From contig CM049312.1 of the NCBI GenBank assembly GCA_026874595.1, positions 77,785,429 through 77,849,428 of the forward strand: a DNA stretch of 64,000 nucleotides, in the 5' to 3' direction. The stretch is from Sipunculus nudus (lineage: Eukaryota > Annelida > Sipuncula > Golfingiida > Sipunculidae). Below the pieces are notes generated by a model that was given only the letters and a program-made list of their open reading frames with translations, was not told where the DNA came from and did no database searches. Position 1 is the stretch's first letter. Each line of letters starts with the position of its first letter. A program made the translations under genes and the position numbers. This document shows positions 25,506 to 36,800 of this stretch, piece by piece.

Positions 25506-26342
25506 TCTACCCGAGGCCTGATATCAACAAAACTGAGACCCGGTGAAGTTAGAGGCACCCTCCCATCTACCCGAGGCCCGATAACCACAAAACCGAACCC
25601 CGATGAAGTGAGAGGCACCCTCCCATCTACCCGAGGCCTGATAATCACAAAACCGAGACCCGATGTAGACAGAGGCACCCTCCCATATATCCGAGGCCTG
25701 ATAACCACAAAACCGAGACCCGATGAAGTGAGAGGCACCCTCCCATCTACCCGAGACCTGACAACCACAAAACCGAGACCCGAAGAAAGGAGAGGCACCC
25801 TCCAATCTACCTGAGGACTGAAAACCACAAAATCGAGACCCGAAGAAGTAAGAGGCATCCTCCCATCTACCCGAGGACTGAAAACCACAAAACCGAGACC
25901 CGATGAAGTGAGAGGCACCCTCCCATATACCCGACGCCTGATAACCACAAAACCAAGACCCGAAGAAAGGAGAGGCACCCTCCCATCTACCCGAGGACTG
26001 AAAACCACAAAACCGAGACCCGATGAAGTGAGAGGCACCCTCCCATCTACCCGAGGCCTGATAACCACAAAACCGAGACCCGAAGAAAGGAGAGGCACCC
26101 TCCCATCTACCCAAGGACTGAAAACCACAAAACTGAGACCTGATGAAGTGAGAGGCACCCTCCCATCTACCCAAGGCACGATAACCACAAAATCGAGACC
26201 CGATGAAGTGAGAGGCACGCTCCTAACGACCCGAGGCCTGATAACCACAAAACCGAGACCCGATGAATTGAGAGGCACCCTCCCATCTACCCGAGGCCTG
26301 ATAACAACAAAACCGAGACCCGATAAAGTGAGAGGCACCCTC

Positions 26343-27351
26343 CTATATACCAGAGGCCTGATAACCACAAAACCGAGACCCGATGAAGTGAGAGGCACCC
26401 TCCCATCTACCCGAGGCCTGATAAGCAAAAAACCGAGACCCGATGAACTGAGAGGCACCCTCCCATCTACCCGAGGCCTGATAAGCAAAAAACCGAGACC
26501 CGATTAAGTGAGAGGCACCCTCCCATCTACCCGAGGCCTGACAACCGCAAAACCGAGACTCGATGAATTGAGAGGCACCCTCCCATCTACCCGAGGCCTG
26601 ACAACCACCTAACCGAGATCCGATGATCTGAGAGGCACCCTCCCATCTACCCGAGGCCTGATAACCACAAAACCGAGACCCGATGAAGTGAGAGGCACCC
26701 TCCCATCTACCCGAGGCCTGATAACAACAAAACTGAGACCCGGTGAAGTTAGAGGCACTCTCCCATCTACCCGAGGCCCGATAACCACAAAACCGAACCC
26801 CGATGAAGTGAGAGATACCCTCCCATCTACCCGAGGCCTGATAACCACAAAACCGAGACCCGATGAAGATAGAGGCACCCTCCCATCTACCCGAGGCCTG
26901 ATAACCACAAAACCGAGACCCGATGAAGTGAGAGGCACCCTCCCATCTACCCGAGACCTGACAACCACAAAACCGAAACCCAATGAATTGAGAGGCACCC
27001 TCCCATCTACCTGAGGACTGACAACCACAAAACCGAGACACGATGAAGTGAGAGGTACCTTCCCATCTACCCAAGGCCTGATAACCAAAAAACCGAGACC
27101 CGATGAAGTAAGAGGCACCCTACCTTCTACCCGAGGCCTGACAACCACAAAACCGAGACCCGATGAAGTGAGAGGCACCCCCCCCCCCATCTACCGGAGG
27201 CCTGATAACCACAAAACCGAGACCCGGTGAAGTGAGAGGCACCCTCCCATCTACCCGAGGCCCGATAACCACAAAACCGAGACCCGATGAACTGAGAGGC
27301 ACCCTCCCATCTCCCCGAGGCCTGATAAACAAAAAACCGAGACCCGATTAA
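26343..27351. repeat. 1.1-kb higher-order block, copy C
   Basis: Same order as 20403-21527, but one monomer shorter on the left part. It also carries a C-tract expansion at 27178-27188 ('caccccccccccatc') that adds 4 bp and shifts the phase of the array. It ends at a TAA-bearing monomer (27349). Confidence 0.83.
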
Positions 27352-29707
27352 GTGAGAGGCACCCTCCCATCTACCCGAGGCCTGACAACCACAAAACCGA
27401 GATTCGATGAATTGAGAGGCACCCTCCCGTCTACCCGAAGCCTGAAAACCACCAAACCGAGACCCGATGATCTGAGAGGCACCCTCCCATCTACCAGAGG
27501 CCTGATTACAACAAAACCGAGACCCGATGAAGTAAGAGACACCCTACCATCTACCCGAGGCCTGACAACCACAAAACCGAGACCCGATGAAGTGAGAGGC
27601 ACCCTCCCATCTACACGAGGCCTGATAACCACAAAACCGAGACCCGATGAAGTGAGAGGCACCCTCCCATCTACCGGAGGCCTGATAACCACAAAACCGA
27701 GACCCGGTGAAGTGAGAGGCACCCTCCCATCTACCCGAGGCCCGATAACCAAAAAACCGAGACCCGATGAACTGAGAGGCACCCTCCCATCTACCCGAGG
27801 CCTGATAAGCAAAAAACCGAGACCCGATGAATTGAGAGGCACCCTCCCATCTACCCGAAGCCTGACAACCACCAAACCGAGAGCCGATGATCTGAGAGGC
27901 ACCCTCCCATCTACCCGAGGCCTGATAACCACAAAACCGAGACCCGATGAAGTTAGAGGCACCCTCCCATCTACCCGAAGCCTGATAACAACAAAACCGA
28001 GACCCCATAAAGTGAGAGGCACCCTCCCATCTACCCGAGGCCTGATAACCATAAAACCGAGACCCGATGAAGACAGAGGCACCCTCCCATCTACCCGAGG
28101 CCTGATAACCACAAAACCGAGACCCGATGAAGACAGAGGCACCCTCCCATCTACCCGAGGCCTGATAACCACAAAACCGAGACCAGATGAAGTGAGAGGC
28201 ACCCTCCCATCTACCCGAGGCCTGATAAGCAAAAAACCGAGACCCGATGAACTGAGAGGCACCCTCCCATCTACCCGAGGCCTGATTAGCAAAAAACCGA
28301 GACCCGATAAAGTGACAGGCACCCTCCCATCTACCCGAGGCCTGACAACCACAAAACCGAGACTCGATGAATTGAGAGGCACCCTCCCATCTACCCGAGG
28401 CCTGACAACCACAAAACCGAGACCCGATGAATTGAGAGGCACCCTCCCATCTACCCGAGGCCTGATAACCACAAAACCGAGACCCGATGAAGTGAGAGGC
28501 ACCCTCCCATCTACCCGAGGCCTGATATCAACAAAACTGAGACCCGGTGAAGTTAGAGGCACCCTCCCATCTACCCGAGGCCCGATAACCACAAAACCGA
28601 ACCCCGATGAAATGAGAGGCACCCTCCCATCTACCCGAGGCCTGATAATCACAAAACCGAGACCCGATGTATACAGAGGCACCCTCCCATATATCCGAGG
28701 CCTGATAACCACAAAACCGAGACCCGATGAAGTGAGAGGCACCCTCCCATCCACCCGAGACCTGACAACCACAAAACCGAGACCCGAAGAAAGGAGAGGC
28801 ACCCTCCTATCGACCCCGAGGCCTGATAACCACAAAACCGAGACCCGATGAATTGAGAGGCACCCTCCCATCTACCCGAGGCCTGATAACAACAAAACCG
28901 AGACCCGATAAAGTGAGAGGCACCCTCCTATATACCAGAGGCCTGATAACCACAAAACCGATACCCGATGAAGTGAGAGGCACCCTCCCATCTACCCGAG
29001 GCCTGATAAGCAAAAAACCGAGACCCGATGAACTGAGAGGCACCCTCCCATCTACCCGAGGCCTGACAACCACAAAACCGAGACCCGATGAATTGAGAGG
29101 CACCCTCCAATCTACCCGAGGACTGAAAACCACAAAACCGAGACCCGATGAAGTGAGAGGCACCCTCCAATCTACCTGAGGACTGAAAACCACAAAATCG
29201 AGACCCGAAGAAGTAAGAGGCATCCTCCCATCTACCCGAGGACTGAAAACCACAAAACCGAGACCCGATGAAGTGAGAGGCACCCTCCCATCTACCCGAC
29301 GCCTGATAACCTTAAAACCAAGACCCGAAGAAAGGAGAGGGACCCTCCCATCTAGCCGAGGACTGAAAACCACAAAACCGGGACCCGATGAAGTGAGAGG
29401 CACCCTCCCATCTACGCGAGGCCTGATAACCTCAAAACCGAGACCCGAAGAAAGGAGAGGCACCCTCCCATCTACCCGAGGACTGAAAACCACAAAACCG
29501 AGACCTGATGAAGTGACAGGGACCCTCCCATCTACCCGAGGCACGAAAACCACAAAATCGAGACCCGATGAAGTGAGAGGCACCCTCCTATCGACCCGAG
29601 GCCTGATAACCACAAAACCGAGACCCGATGAATTGAGAGGCACCCTCCCATCTACCCGAGGCCTGATAACAACAAAACCGAGACCCGATAAAGTGAGAGG
29701 CACCCTC

Positions 29708-30770
29708 CTATATACCAGAGGCCTGATAACCACAAAACCGATACCCGATGAAGTGAGAGGCACCCTCCCATCTACCCGAGGCCTGATAAGCAAAAAACCG
29801 AGACCCGATGAACTGAGAGGCACCCTCCCATCTACCCGAGGCCTGATAAGCAAAAAACCGAGACCCGATTAAGTGAGAGGCACCCTCCCATCTACCCGAG
29901 GCCTGACAACCGCAAAACTTAGACTCAATGAATTGAGAGGCACCCTCCCATCTACCCGAGGCCTGACAACCACCAAACCGAGACCCGATGATCTGAGAGG
30001 CACCCTCCCATCTACCCGAGGCCTGATAACCACAAAACCGAGACCCGATGAAGTGAGAGGCACCCTCCCATCTACCCGAGGCCTGATAACAACAAAACTG
30101 AGACCCGGTGAAGTTAGAGGCACCCTCCCATCTACCCGAGGCCCGATAACCACAAAACCGAACCCCGATGAAGTGAGAGGCACCCTCCCATCTACCCGAG
30201 GCCTGATAACCACAAAACCGAGACCCGATGAAGATAGAGGCAACCTCCCATCTACCCGAGGCCTGATAACCACAAAACGGAGACCAGATGAAGTCAGAGG
30301 TACCCTCCCATATATCCGAGGCCTGATAACCACAAAACCGAGACCCGATGAAGTGAGAGGCACCCTCCCATCTACCCGAGACCTGACAACCACAAAACCG
30401 AAACCCAATGAATTGAGAGGCACCCTCCCATCTACCTGAGGACTGACAACCACAAAACCGAGACACGATGAAGTGAGAGGTACCTTCCCATCTACCCAAG
30501 GCCTGATAACCAAAAAACCGAGACCCGATGAAGTAAGAGGCACCCTACCTTCTACCCGAGGCCTGACAACCACAAAACCGAGACCCGATGAAATGAGAGG
30601 CACCCTCCCATCTACCCGAGGCCTGATAACCACAAAACCGAGACCCGATGAAGTGAGAGGCACCCTCCCATCAACCGGAGGCCTGATAACCACAAAACCG
30701 AGACCCGGTGAAGTGAGAGGCACCCTCCCATCTACCCGAGGCCCGATAACCACAAAACCGAGACTCGATG
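29708..30770. repeat. 1.1-kb higher-order block, copy D
   Basis: Same order as 20403-21527 at an offset of 9305 bp, close to the right end of the array. It shares the rare 'aaaacttagactcaatg' monomer with copy A (20612 and 29915), so A and D are the closest pair although they are the farthest apart among the four. Confidence 0.85.
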
Positions 30771-30887
30771 AAGTGAGAGGCACCCTCCCATCTCCCCGAG
30801 GCCTGAAAACCACAAAACCGAGACCTGATGAACTGAGAGGGACCTTCCTATCTACCCGAGGCCTGATAACAAAAAAAACCGATACCC

Positions 30888-31004
30888 GATGAAGTGAGAG
30901 GCACCCTCCCACCTGAGATCATGGGAGGGTGTTTCTCACTTCATCGGGTCTCGGTTTCGTGGTTATCGAAAACCGAGACCCGATGAAGTGAGAGGCACCC
31001 TCCC
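30888..31004. repeat. Inverted monomer forming a double palindrome at the right edge of the array
   Basis: A fragment of about 47 bp (30922-30968) lies in reverse orientation within the otherwise direct array. Its first 35 bases (30923-30957) pair with 30970-31004 with 33 of 35 matches and a 12-nt loop. Its left edge also pairs with the upstream monomer: 'ccctccca' at 30904-30911 matches 'tgggaggg' at 30922-30929, with a 10-nt loop and further complementarity back to about 30888. Either side can therefore form a hairpin. Confidence 0.9.
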
Positions 31005-31272
31005 ATCTACCCAAGGCCTGATAACCACGAAACCGAGACTCGATGAAGTGAGAGGTACCCTCCCATCTACCCAAGGCCTGATGACCATAAAACCAAGACC
31101 CGATAAAGTGAGAGGCACTCCCTTATCTACCCGAGGCCCGATAACATCAAAACCGAGACCCGATGAAGTAAGAGGCACCCTCCCATCTACCCAAGGCCTG
31201 ATAACCATAAAACCGAGACCCGATAAAGTGAGAGGCATCCTCCCATCTACCCGAGGCCTGATAACCACAAGA

Positions 31273-31770
31273 CCTACTTATGCCCGCCGCGTGCAAACCA
31301 TCAATTACCGAATAGTTTTCTTTCTTTAATTTTCTTTCTTCTGTCATATTCTGTTTGAACTTGATCTCCGATGTTGCGAATTTCCAAAAGCTGGCATTTG
31401 GGCATAATATTTATCCTAGGTCGAAGAATTTCACATGACATTAATTTTCACCCTACACTTAATAGCCGATCCCCAATTATCGCTCAGTTGCGACCACTCC
31501 GGGGGGACGGGGGATGAGGAGGTTCCAGTGTTCGTATAGCAATTGAAGACATCTAGTTCAGATCTCATTTAATAAGGTGAACAATACTACTTTTCATCCA
31601 TTTAATGGGGGTATTTCTCACTTTCGTTTATTCTAGTTTAGAGTATCCCTCTGCTGGTCAGTTTTATGAGCAGTGTCCTTTACTCAAACAAATAAGACTA
31701 CAGTCGCAGTACATAAGCCTTAAGCCCCATGACAGTTATATCTCTGCCAAAGGATTTGTCGTGACTTCTG
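31273..31770. other. Unique DNA to the right of the 60-bp array, no gene seen
   Basis: The array breaks off at 'ataaccacaagacc'. The following 500 bp have no repeat structure. A 68-codon frame (31605-31811) runs into the candidate mobile element and resembles nothing I know. A short C/G-rich patch 'ccggggggacgggggatg' lies near 31500. Confidence 0.6.
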
Positions 31771-32590
31771 TAATACCGGAAGGTGCAGCAGGCCAGAATA
31801 GCCCCCTTTGATTGTATACCCGGGTATAATCTGGGAAAAACTATACCCGGGGTATAAAATGGGCCAGGCTAGATTAATTTGTCCTAGTCCATTTTATACC
31901 CACTAAGGCTAGATTATACCCCCTGTTGCTTTTCATGTCTGTGCTTTATAAGTGTGGATTTTTTAAAAGAAACGATTCACCATTTATTATAGAGTATAAG
32001 TGAATTGACATCTGTAAGATGAACGGCATGTAAGTGTGTAGAATCGCGTTTTACATGGGCAGTATTATATCTCTGGATATTCAGAAATTATATCATCATC
32101 TGATATGTGACTCCCAATCAATTAAAACCTACAACAAAATATCCACATTTAAACGGGTTTTAGCTGATAATACTAACATGTTGTATAAACTTTAAATAAA
32201 CATTTTGTCGTGAAAGTGTCTTAATTAAACATACATTTTGATTCACACATTTCTCTGATACCATGGATACACTGATGATTTAGTGATCCATGATTTGGAG
32301 TAGCTCTTAATCCTGATGATTAATAATGAGTGGTGATAGAAAATAGATATTAAAAATAATTGATAAAATAAGGTATGTCTTAAATATTATTGATTTAAAT
32401 GATCTCTGCCTTTGGCATGATACAGGTCAGTTTATGTGACTCGTGTGAGGGGTATAAACTGGACTGGAGGGATATAAAAACAGACTATAAAGACCAAAAT
32501 ATATCCCGGGGTATATTCTGGCCTGGGCTCAATAATACCCGAGTATAAAATGGGCAGGGGGTATAATCTGGCCTGTTACACCGGTATCAG
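31771..32590. mobile_element. Candidate foldback or MITE-like element with inverted ends
   Basis: Both ends carry related inverted sequence. 'ggctagattataccccctg' (31908-31926) is the reverse complement of 32555-32573 with one mismatch in 19. The outer part 'ataccggaaggtgcagcagg' (31774-31793) is inverted at 32568-32587, where it reads 'ctggcctgttacaccggtat' with small differences. The ends also hold the 14-bp palindrome 'tatacccgggtata' (31815-31828), 'tatacccggggtata' (31842-31856) and repeated 'gtataaaatggg'. The interior is AT-rich without coding frames, so it would be non-autonomous. I cannot name a family or see clear target-site duplications. Confidence 0.5.
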
Positions 32591-33680
32591 TCAGGTGTGA
32601 CTTATGTTGGGACATTGGTATATGTTTATAACTTGGGCAAAACAAACATAGGCGTTTGGGGGTGGACCACAATGTCTTTGATCAGTCTATGCTGGTAGCC
32701 TAGTCCCGGCCACCTCTGTACATTTACGTATATATGACTATGGATCTGTCAAGCTACGTCGGTCATAACCTATAATCTAGGGCTTCCATAAATCATGGAT
32801 GTTTTATGCTGTATATGCGTGAGTGCGTGCGAACACAGCGCAGGAGGTATATTTCACACTTCATGTAAGACTAAATTATACCAAGGCGAGAAGCCAACTG
32901 CCACATATGTGTCAAAACAAACGCCAAACGGAGCCGACAAAAGCGCAAAACAAACAACGTGCAATGGCGTTATGGAGTCATGATTTTGAACAATGCCTCC
33001 ACAGTAAGACCTGTGAAATAAAGAACCTTATCTCATAGGTTCATCACTCCTCGCGGCTCCAGCCTGTCGCCAGGTTTTGTGACTAACATTCGCGACCGAT
33101 CACCGAGCGTATGGAATTTTACACCTTGCGCGTTGGAGCGTGGCGTTGTATTGCCATACAGACGATATATGATGTTATACACCGTGTTTGTAAACCTAGA
33201 CCAGTAATTTTCGTACTCAGTGTAATTTTGTGACATACCACACAGCATGGTACAGAGAGACACACAGTCTATCACTCACAATCACTCCGTCTTGGGTAAA
33301 CGTCTTGATGATATTTTCATTTATGAGAAAATTGATAATTAAATTTGGAGCATTTCATTATTGACATTTTTTACCAATAGGCTTATCGCTAGCTCTTTCT
33401 TGCTATTTTCTTTTCTTACTTGCGTTTTCTCATTTTTGTCTCTGTTTTTTCTGTCACTATGTCTGTCTATCTGTCTCATTCTCTCTCTTGTGTAAGTAGT
33501 ATGTTCTTCGGCGAGTACTGATTTTTTGCTTCCGCCCCCTGCATGTCTTAAATTAAGGAAAGCATATCGTATTAAGTCTTTCCCAGCTTTCGTCTCAGTA
33601 AAGCAAAGTCTACATTGAAGTCTTCCCTGCGAGTGATAAATGTTCTGACCGGTTTATCATATCGTCCTTCAATGTGATTC
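32591..33680. other. Unique DNA with a pyrimidine-rich stretch, no gene seen
   Basis: Only short overlapping frames occur here (62-80 codons, two of them out of register on the same DNA at 32795-33038). The stretch 33385-33500 is pyrimidine-rich on the plus strand, with 'ttttctgtcactatgtctgt' and 'ctgtctcattctctctc'. No other structure is evident. Confidence 0.6.
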
Positions 33681-33681
33681 A

Positions 33682-33830
33682 TACGATGTATCTGGGCATA
33701 AATCCGTTCCACCTAAAGGTCGCCTTCTCTTATTGAGGAATTTCTCTGGTTATATGTATAAATCCACATCCTACGATGTATATTGGCATAAATCTGTTCC
33801 CCCTGTTATTGAGGAATTACTCTGCTGCTT
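33682..33830. repeat. Imperfect direct duplication just before the 39-bp array
   Basis: 'acgatgtatctgggcataaa' at 33682 and 'acgatgtatattggcataaa' at 33773 begin two related segments. Both continue with 'tctgttccccct' or 'tccgttccacct' and reach 'ttattgaggaatt' (33731 and 33816). They are about 90 bp apart, and the first contains about 15 bp more. They do not look like the 39-bp unit and form its left border. Confidence 0.75.
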
Positions 33831-36800
33831 CAAATCGTTCGTCCTAGTTTGGCGTTGTTTATCTATGTTCACATCGTTCTATGTTCAAATCTTTCGTCCT
33901 AGTGGGGAATTGTTTGTCTATGTTAAGATCTTTCTTCCAATGGGGAATTGTTTGTCTATGTTAAGATCTTTCGTCCTAGTGGGGATTTGTTTGTCTATGT
34001 TCATATCTTTCGTCCTAGTGTGATTTGTTTATATATTTACATCATTCGTCCTAGTGGGGATTTGTTTGTCTATAGTAACATCTCTCGAACTATTGGGGCT
34101 TTTTTTGTCTATGTTCAAATCTTTCGTCCTAGTGGGGATTTATTTGTCTATGTTCACATCGTCCTAGTGGGGAATTGTTTGTCTATGTTAAGATCTTTCG
34201 TCGTAGTGGGGAATTTTTTGTCTATGTTAAGATCTTTTGTCCTAGTGGGGATTTGTTTGTCTGTGTTCATATCTTTTGTCCTAATGGCGATTTGTTTGTC
34301 TATGTTCACATCTTTCGTCCTAGTGGGGATTTGTCCTTATAATAACATCTTTCGTCCTAGTGGGGCATTGTTTGTCTATGTTCAAATCTGTCGTCCTAGT
34401 GGGGATTTGATTGTTTATATCCACATCCTTCGTCCTAGTGGGGATTTGTTTGTCTATGTTCACATCTTTCATCCTAGTGGGGAATTGTTTGTCTATAATA
34501 ACAGCTTTCGTCCTAGTGGGGATTTGTTTGTCTATAATAACATCTTTCGTCCTATTGGGGCGTTGTTTGTCTATGTTCACATCTTTCGTCCTAGTGGGGA
34601 TTTGTTTGTCTATAATAAAATCTTTCGTCCTTTTGGGACGTTGTTTGTCTATGTTCACATCTTTCGTCCTAGTGGGTATTTGTTTGTCTATGTTCACATC
34701 TTTCGTCCTAGTGGGGATTTGTTTGTCTATAGTAACATCTTTCGTCCTAAGGGGGCGTTGTTTGTCTATGTTCAAATCTTTCGTCCTAGTGGGGATTTGT
34801 TTGTCTATGTTCACATCTTTTGTCCTAATGGGGATTTGTTTGTCTATGTTCACATCTTTTGTCCTAATGGGGATCTGTTTGTCTATAATAACATATTTCG
34901 TCCTAGTGGGGATTTGTTTGTCTATAATAAAATCTTTCGTCCTGTTGGGGCGTTGTTTGTCTATGTTCACATCTTTCGTCCTAATGGGGATTTGTTTGTC
35001 TATGTTCATATCTTTCGTCCTAGTGGGATTTGTTTGTCTATGTTCACATCATTCGTCCTAGTGGGGATTTGTTTGTCTATGTTCACATCGTCATAGTGGG
35101 GATTTGTTTGTGTATGTTCACATAGTTCGTCCTAGAGGGGATTTGTTAGTCTATATTCACATCTTTCATCGTAGTGGGGATTTGTTTGTCTATGTTCACA
35201 TCTTTCGTCCTAGTGGGGATTTGTTTGTCTATATTCACATCTTTCGTCCTAGTGGGGATTTGTTAGTCTATATTCACATCTTTCGTCCTAGTGGGGATAT
35301 GTTTGTCTATAATCACATTTTTCGTCCTAGTTGGGCTTTGTTTGTCTATGTTCACATCTTTCGTCCTAGTGGGGATTTGTTTGTCTATGTTCACATCTTT
35401 CGTCCTAGTCGGGAATTGATTGTCTATGTCCACATCATTCGTCCTAGTGGGGATTTGTTTGTCTATGTCCACATCTTTCGTCCAAGTAGGGATTTGTTTG
35501 TCTATAATAACATCTTTCGTCCTAAGGGGGCGTTGTTTGTCTATGTTCAAATCTTTCGTCCTATTGGGGATTTGTTTGTCTATGTTCACATCTTTTGTCC
35601 TAGTGGGGATTTGTTTGTCTATAATAACATATTTCGTCCTAGTAGGGATTTGTTTGTCTATAATAAAATCTTTCGTCCTATTGGGGCGTTGTTTGTCTAT
35701 GTTCACATCTTTCGTCCCAATGGGGATTTGTTTGTCTATGTTCATATCTTTCGTCCTAGTGGGATTTGTTTGTCTATGTTCATATCATTCGTCCTAGTGG
35801 GGATTTGTTTGTCTATATTCACATCTTTCATCTTAGTGGGGATTTGTTTGTCTATGTTCACATCTTTCGTCCTAGTGGGGATTTGTTTGTCTATAGTAAC
35901 ATCTTTCGTCCTAAGGGGGCGTTGTTTGTCTATGTTCAAATCTTTCGTCCTAGTGGGGATTTGTTTGTCTATGTTCACATCTTTTGTCCTAATGGGGATT
36001 TGTTTGTCTATGTTCACATCTTTTGTCCTAATGGGGATCTGTTTGTCTATAATAACATATTTCGTCCTAGTGGGGATTTGTTTGTCTATAATAAAATCTT
36101 TCGTCCTGTTGGGGCGTTGTTTGTCTATGTTCACATCTTTCGTCCTAATGGGGATTTGTTTGTCTATGTTCATATCTTTCGTCCTAGTGGGATTTGTTTG
36201 TCTATGTTCACATCATTCGTCCTAGTGGGGATTTGTTTGTCTATGTTCACATCGTCATAGTGGGGATTTGTTTGTGTATGTTCACATAGTTCGTCCTAGA
36301 GGGGATTTGTTAGTCTATATTCACATCTTTCATCGTAGTGGGGATTTGTTTGTCTATGTTCACATCTTTCGTCCTAGTGGGGATTTGTTTGTCTATATTC
36401 ACATCTTTCGTCCTAGTGGGGATTTGTTAGTCTATATTCACATCTTTCGTCCTAGTGGGGATATGTTTGTCTATAGTCACATTTTTCGTCCTAGTTGGGC
36501 TTTGTTTGTCTATGTTCACATCTTTCGTCCTAGTGGGGATTTGTTTGTCTATGTTCACATCTTTCGTCCTAGTCGGGAATTGATTGTCTATGTCCACATC
36601 ATTCGTCCTAGTGGGGATTTGTTTGTCTATGTCCACATCTTTCGTCCAAGTAGGGATTTGTTTGTCTATAATAACATCTTTCGAATTATTGGGGCGTTGT
36701 TTGTCTATGTTCAAAATCTTTCGTCCTAGTGGGGATTTGTTTGTCTATGTTCACATCTTTCGTCCTAGTGGGGATTTGTTTGTCTATATTCACATCTTTC

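Larger units (their letters stand above)
9340..31272. repeat. Giant 60-bp minisatellite, about 365 copies over 21.9 kb
   Basis: The 60-bp unit begins 'ggcaccctcccatctacccg', has 'ggcctgataaccacaaaacc' in the middle and ends 'gatgaagtgaga'. The period is exactly 60 over most of the length. Rare indels occur near 9607, 9826, 10268, 10627, 11748, 15048, 17434, 17974, 27180, 28815 and 30880. Monomer classes differ mainly at the end (gaagtgaga, gaattgaga, gaactgaga, gatctgaga, gaagacaga, gaaaggaga, ggtgaagttaga) and in the middle (aaccacaaaa or aagcaaaaaa). The same class orders recur, so there is higher-order structure. The consensus is about 57% GC with far more A than T and more C than G on the plus strand. 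Three of six frames are stop-free, giving long open frames on both strands. Changes between monomers are mostly amino-acid-changing in all of them, so coding is unlikely. Confidence 0.97.

Noticed and set aside
9340-31272. Telomeric or G-quadruplex satellite
   Set aside because: No TTAGGG-type repeat is present. Each 60-bp unit has only two short G runs on the minus strand, too far from those of the next unit for a classical four-run quadruplex.
33948-36225. Genes for a repetitive membrane protein in the 39-bp array (382 and 373 codons)
   Set aside because: The frames are pure 13-residue repeats without unique ends. Opposite-strand frames are equally open, and the period of 39 bp makes open frames automatic.
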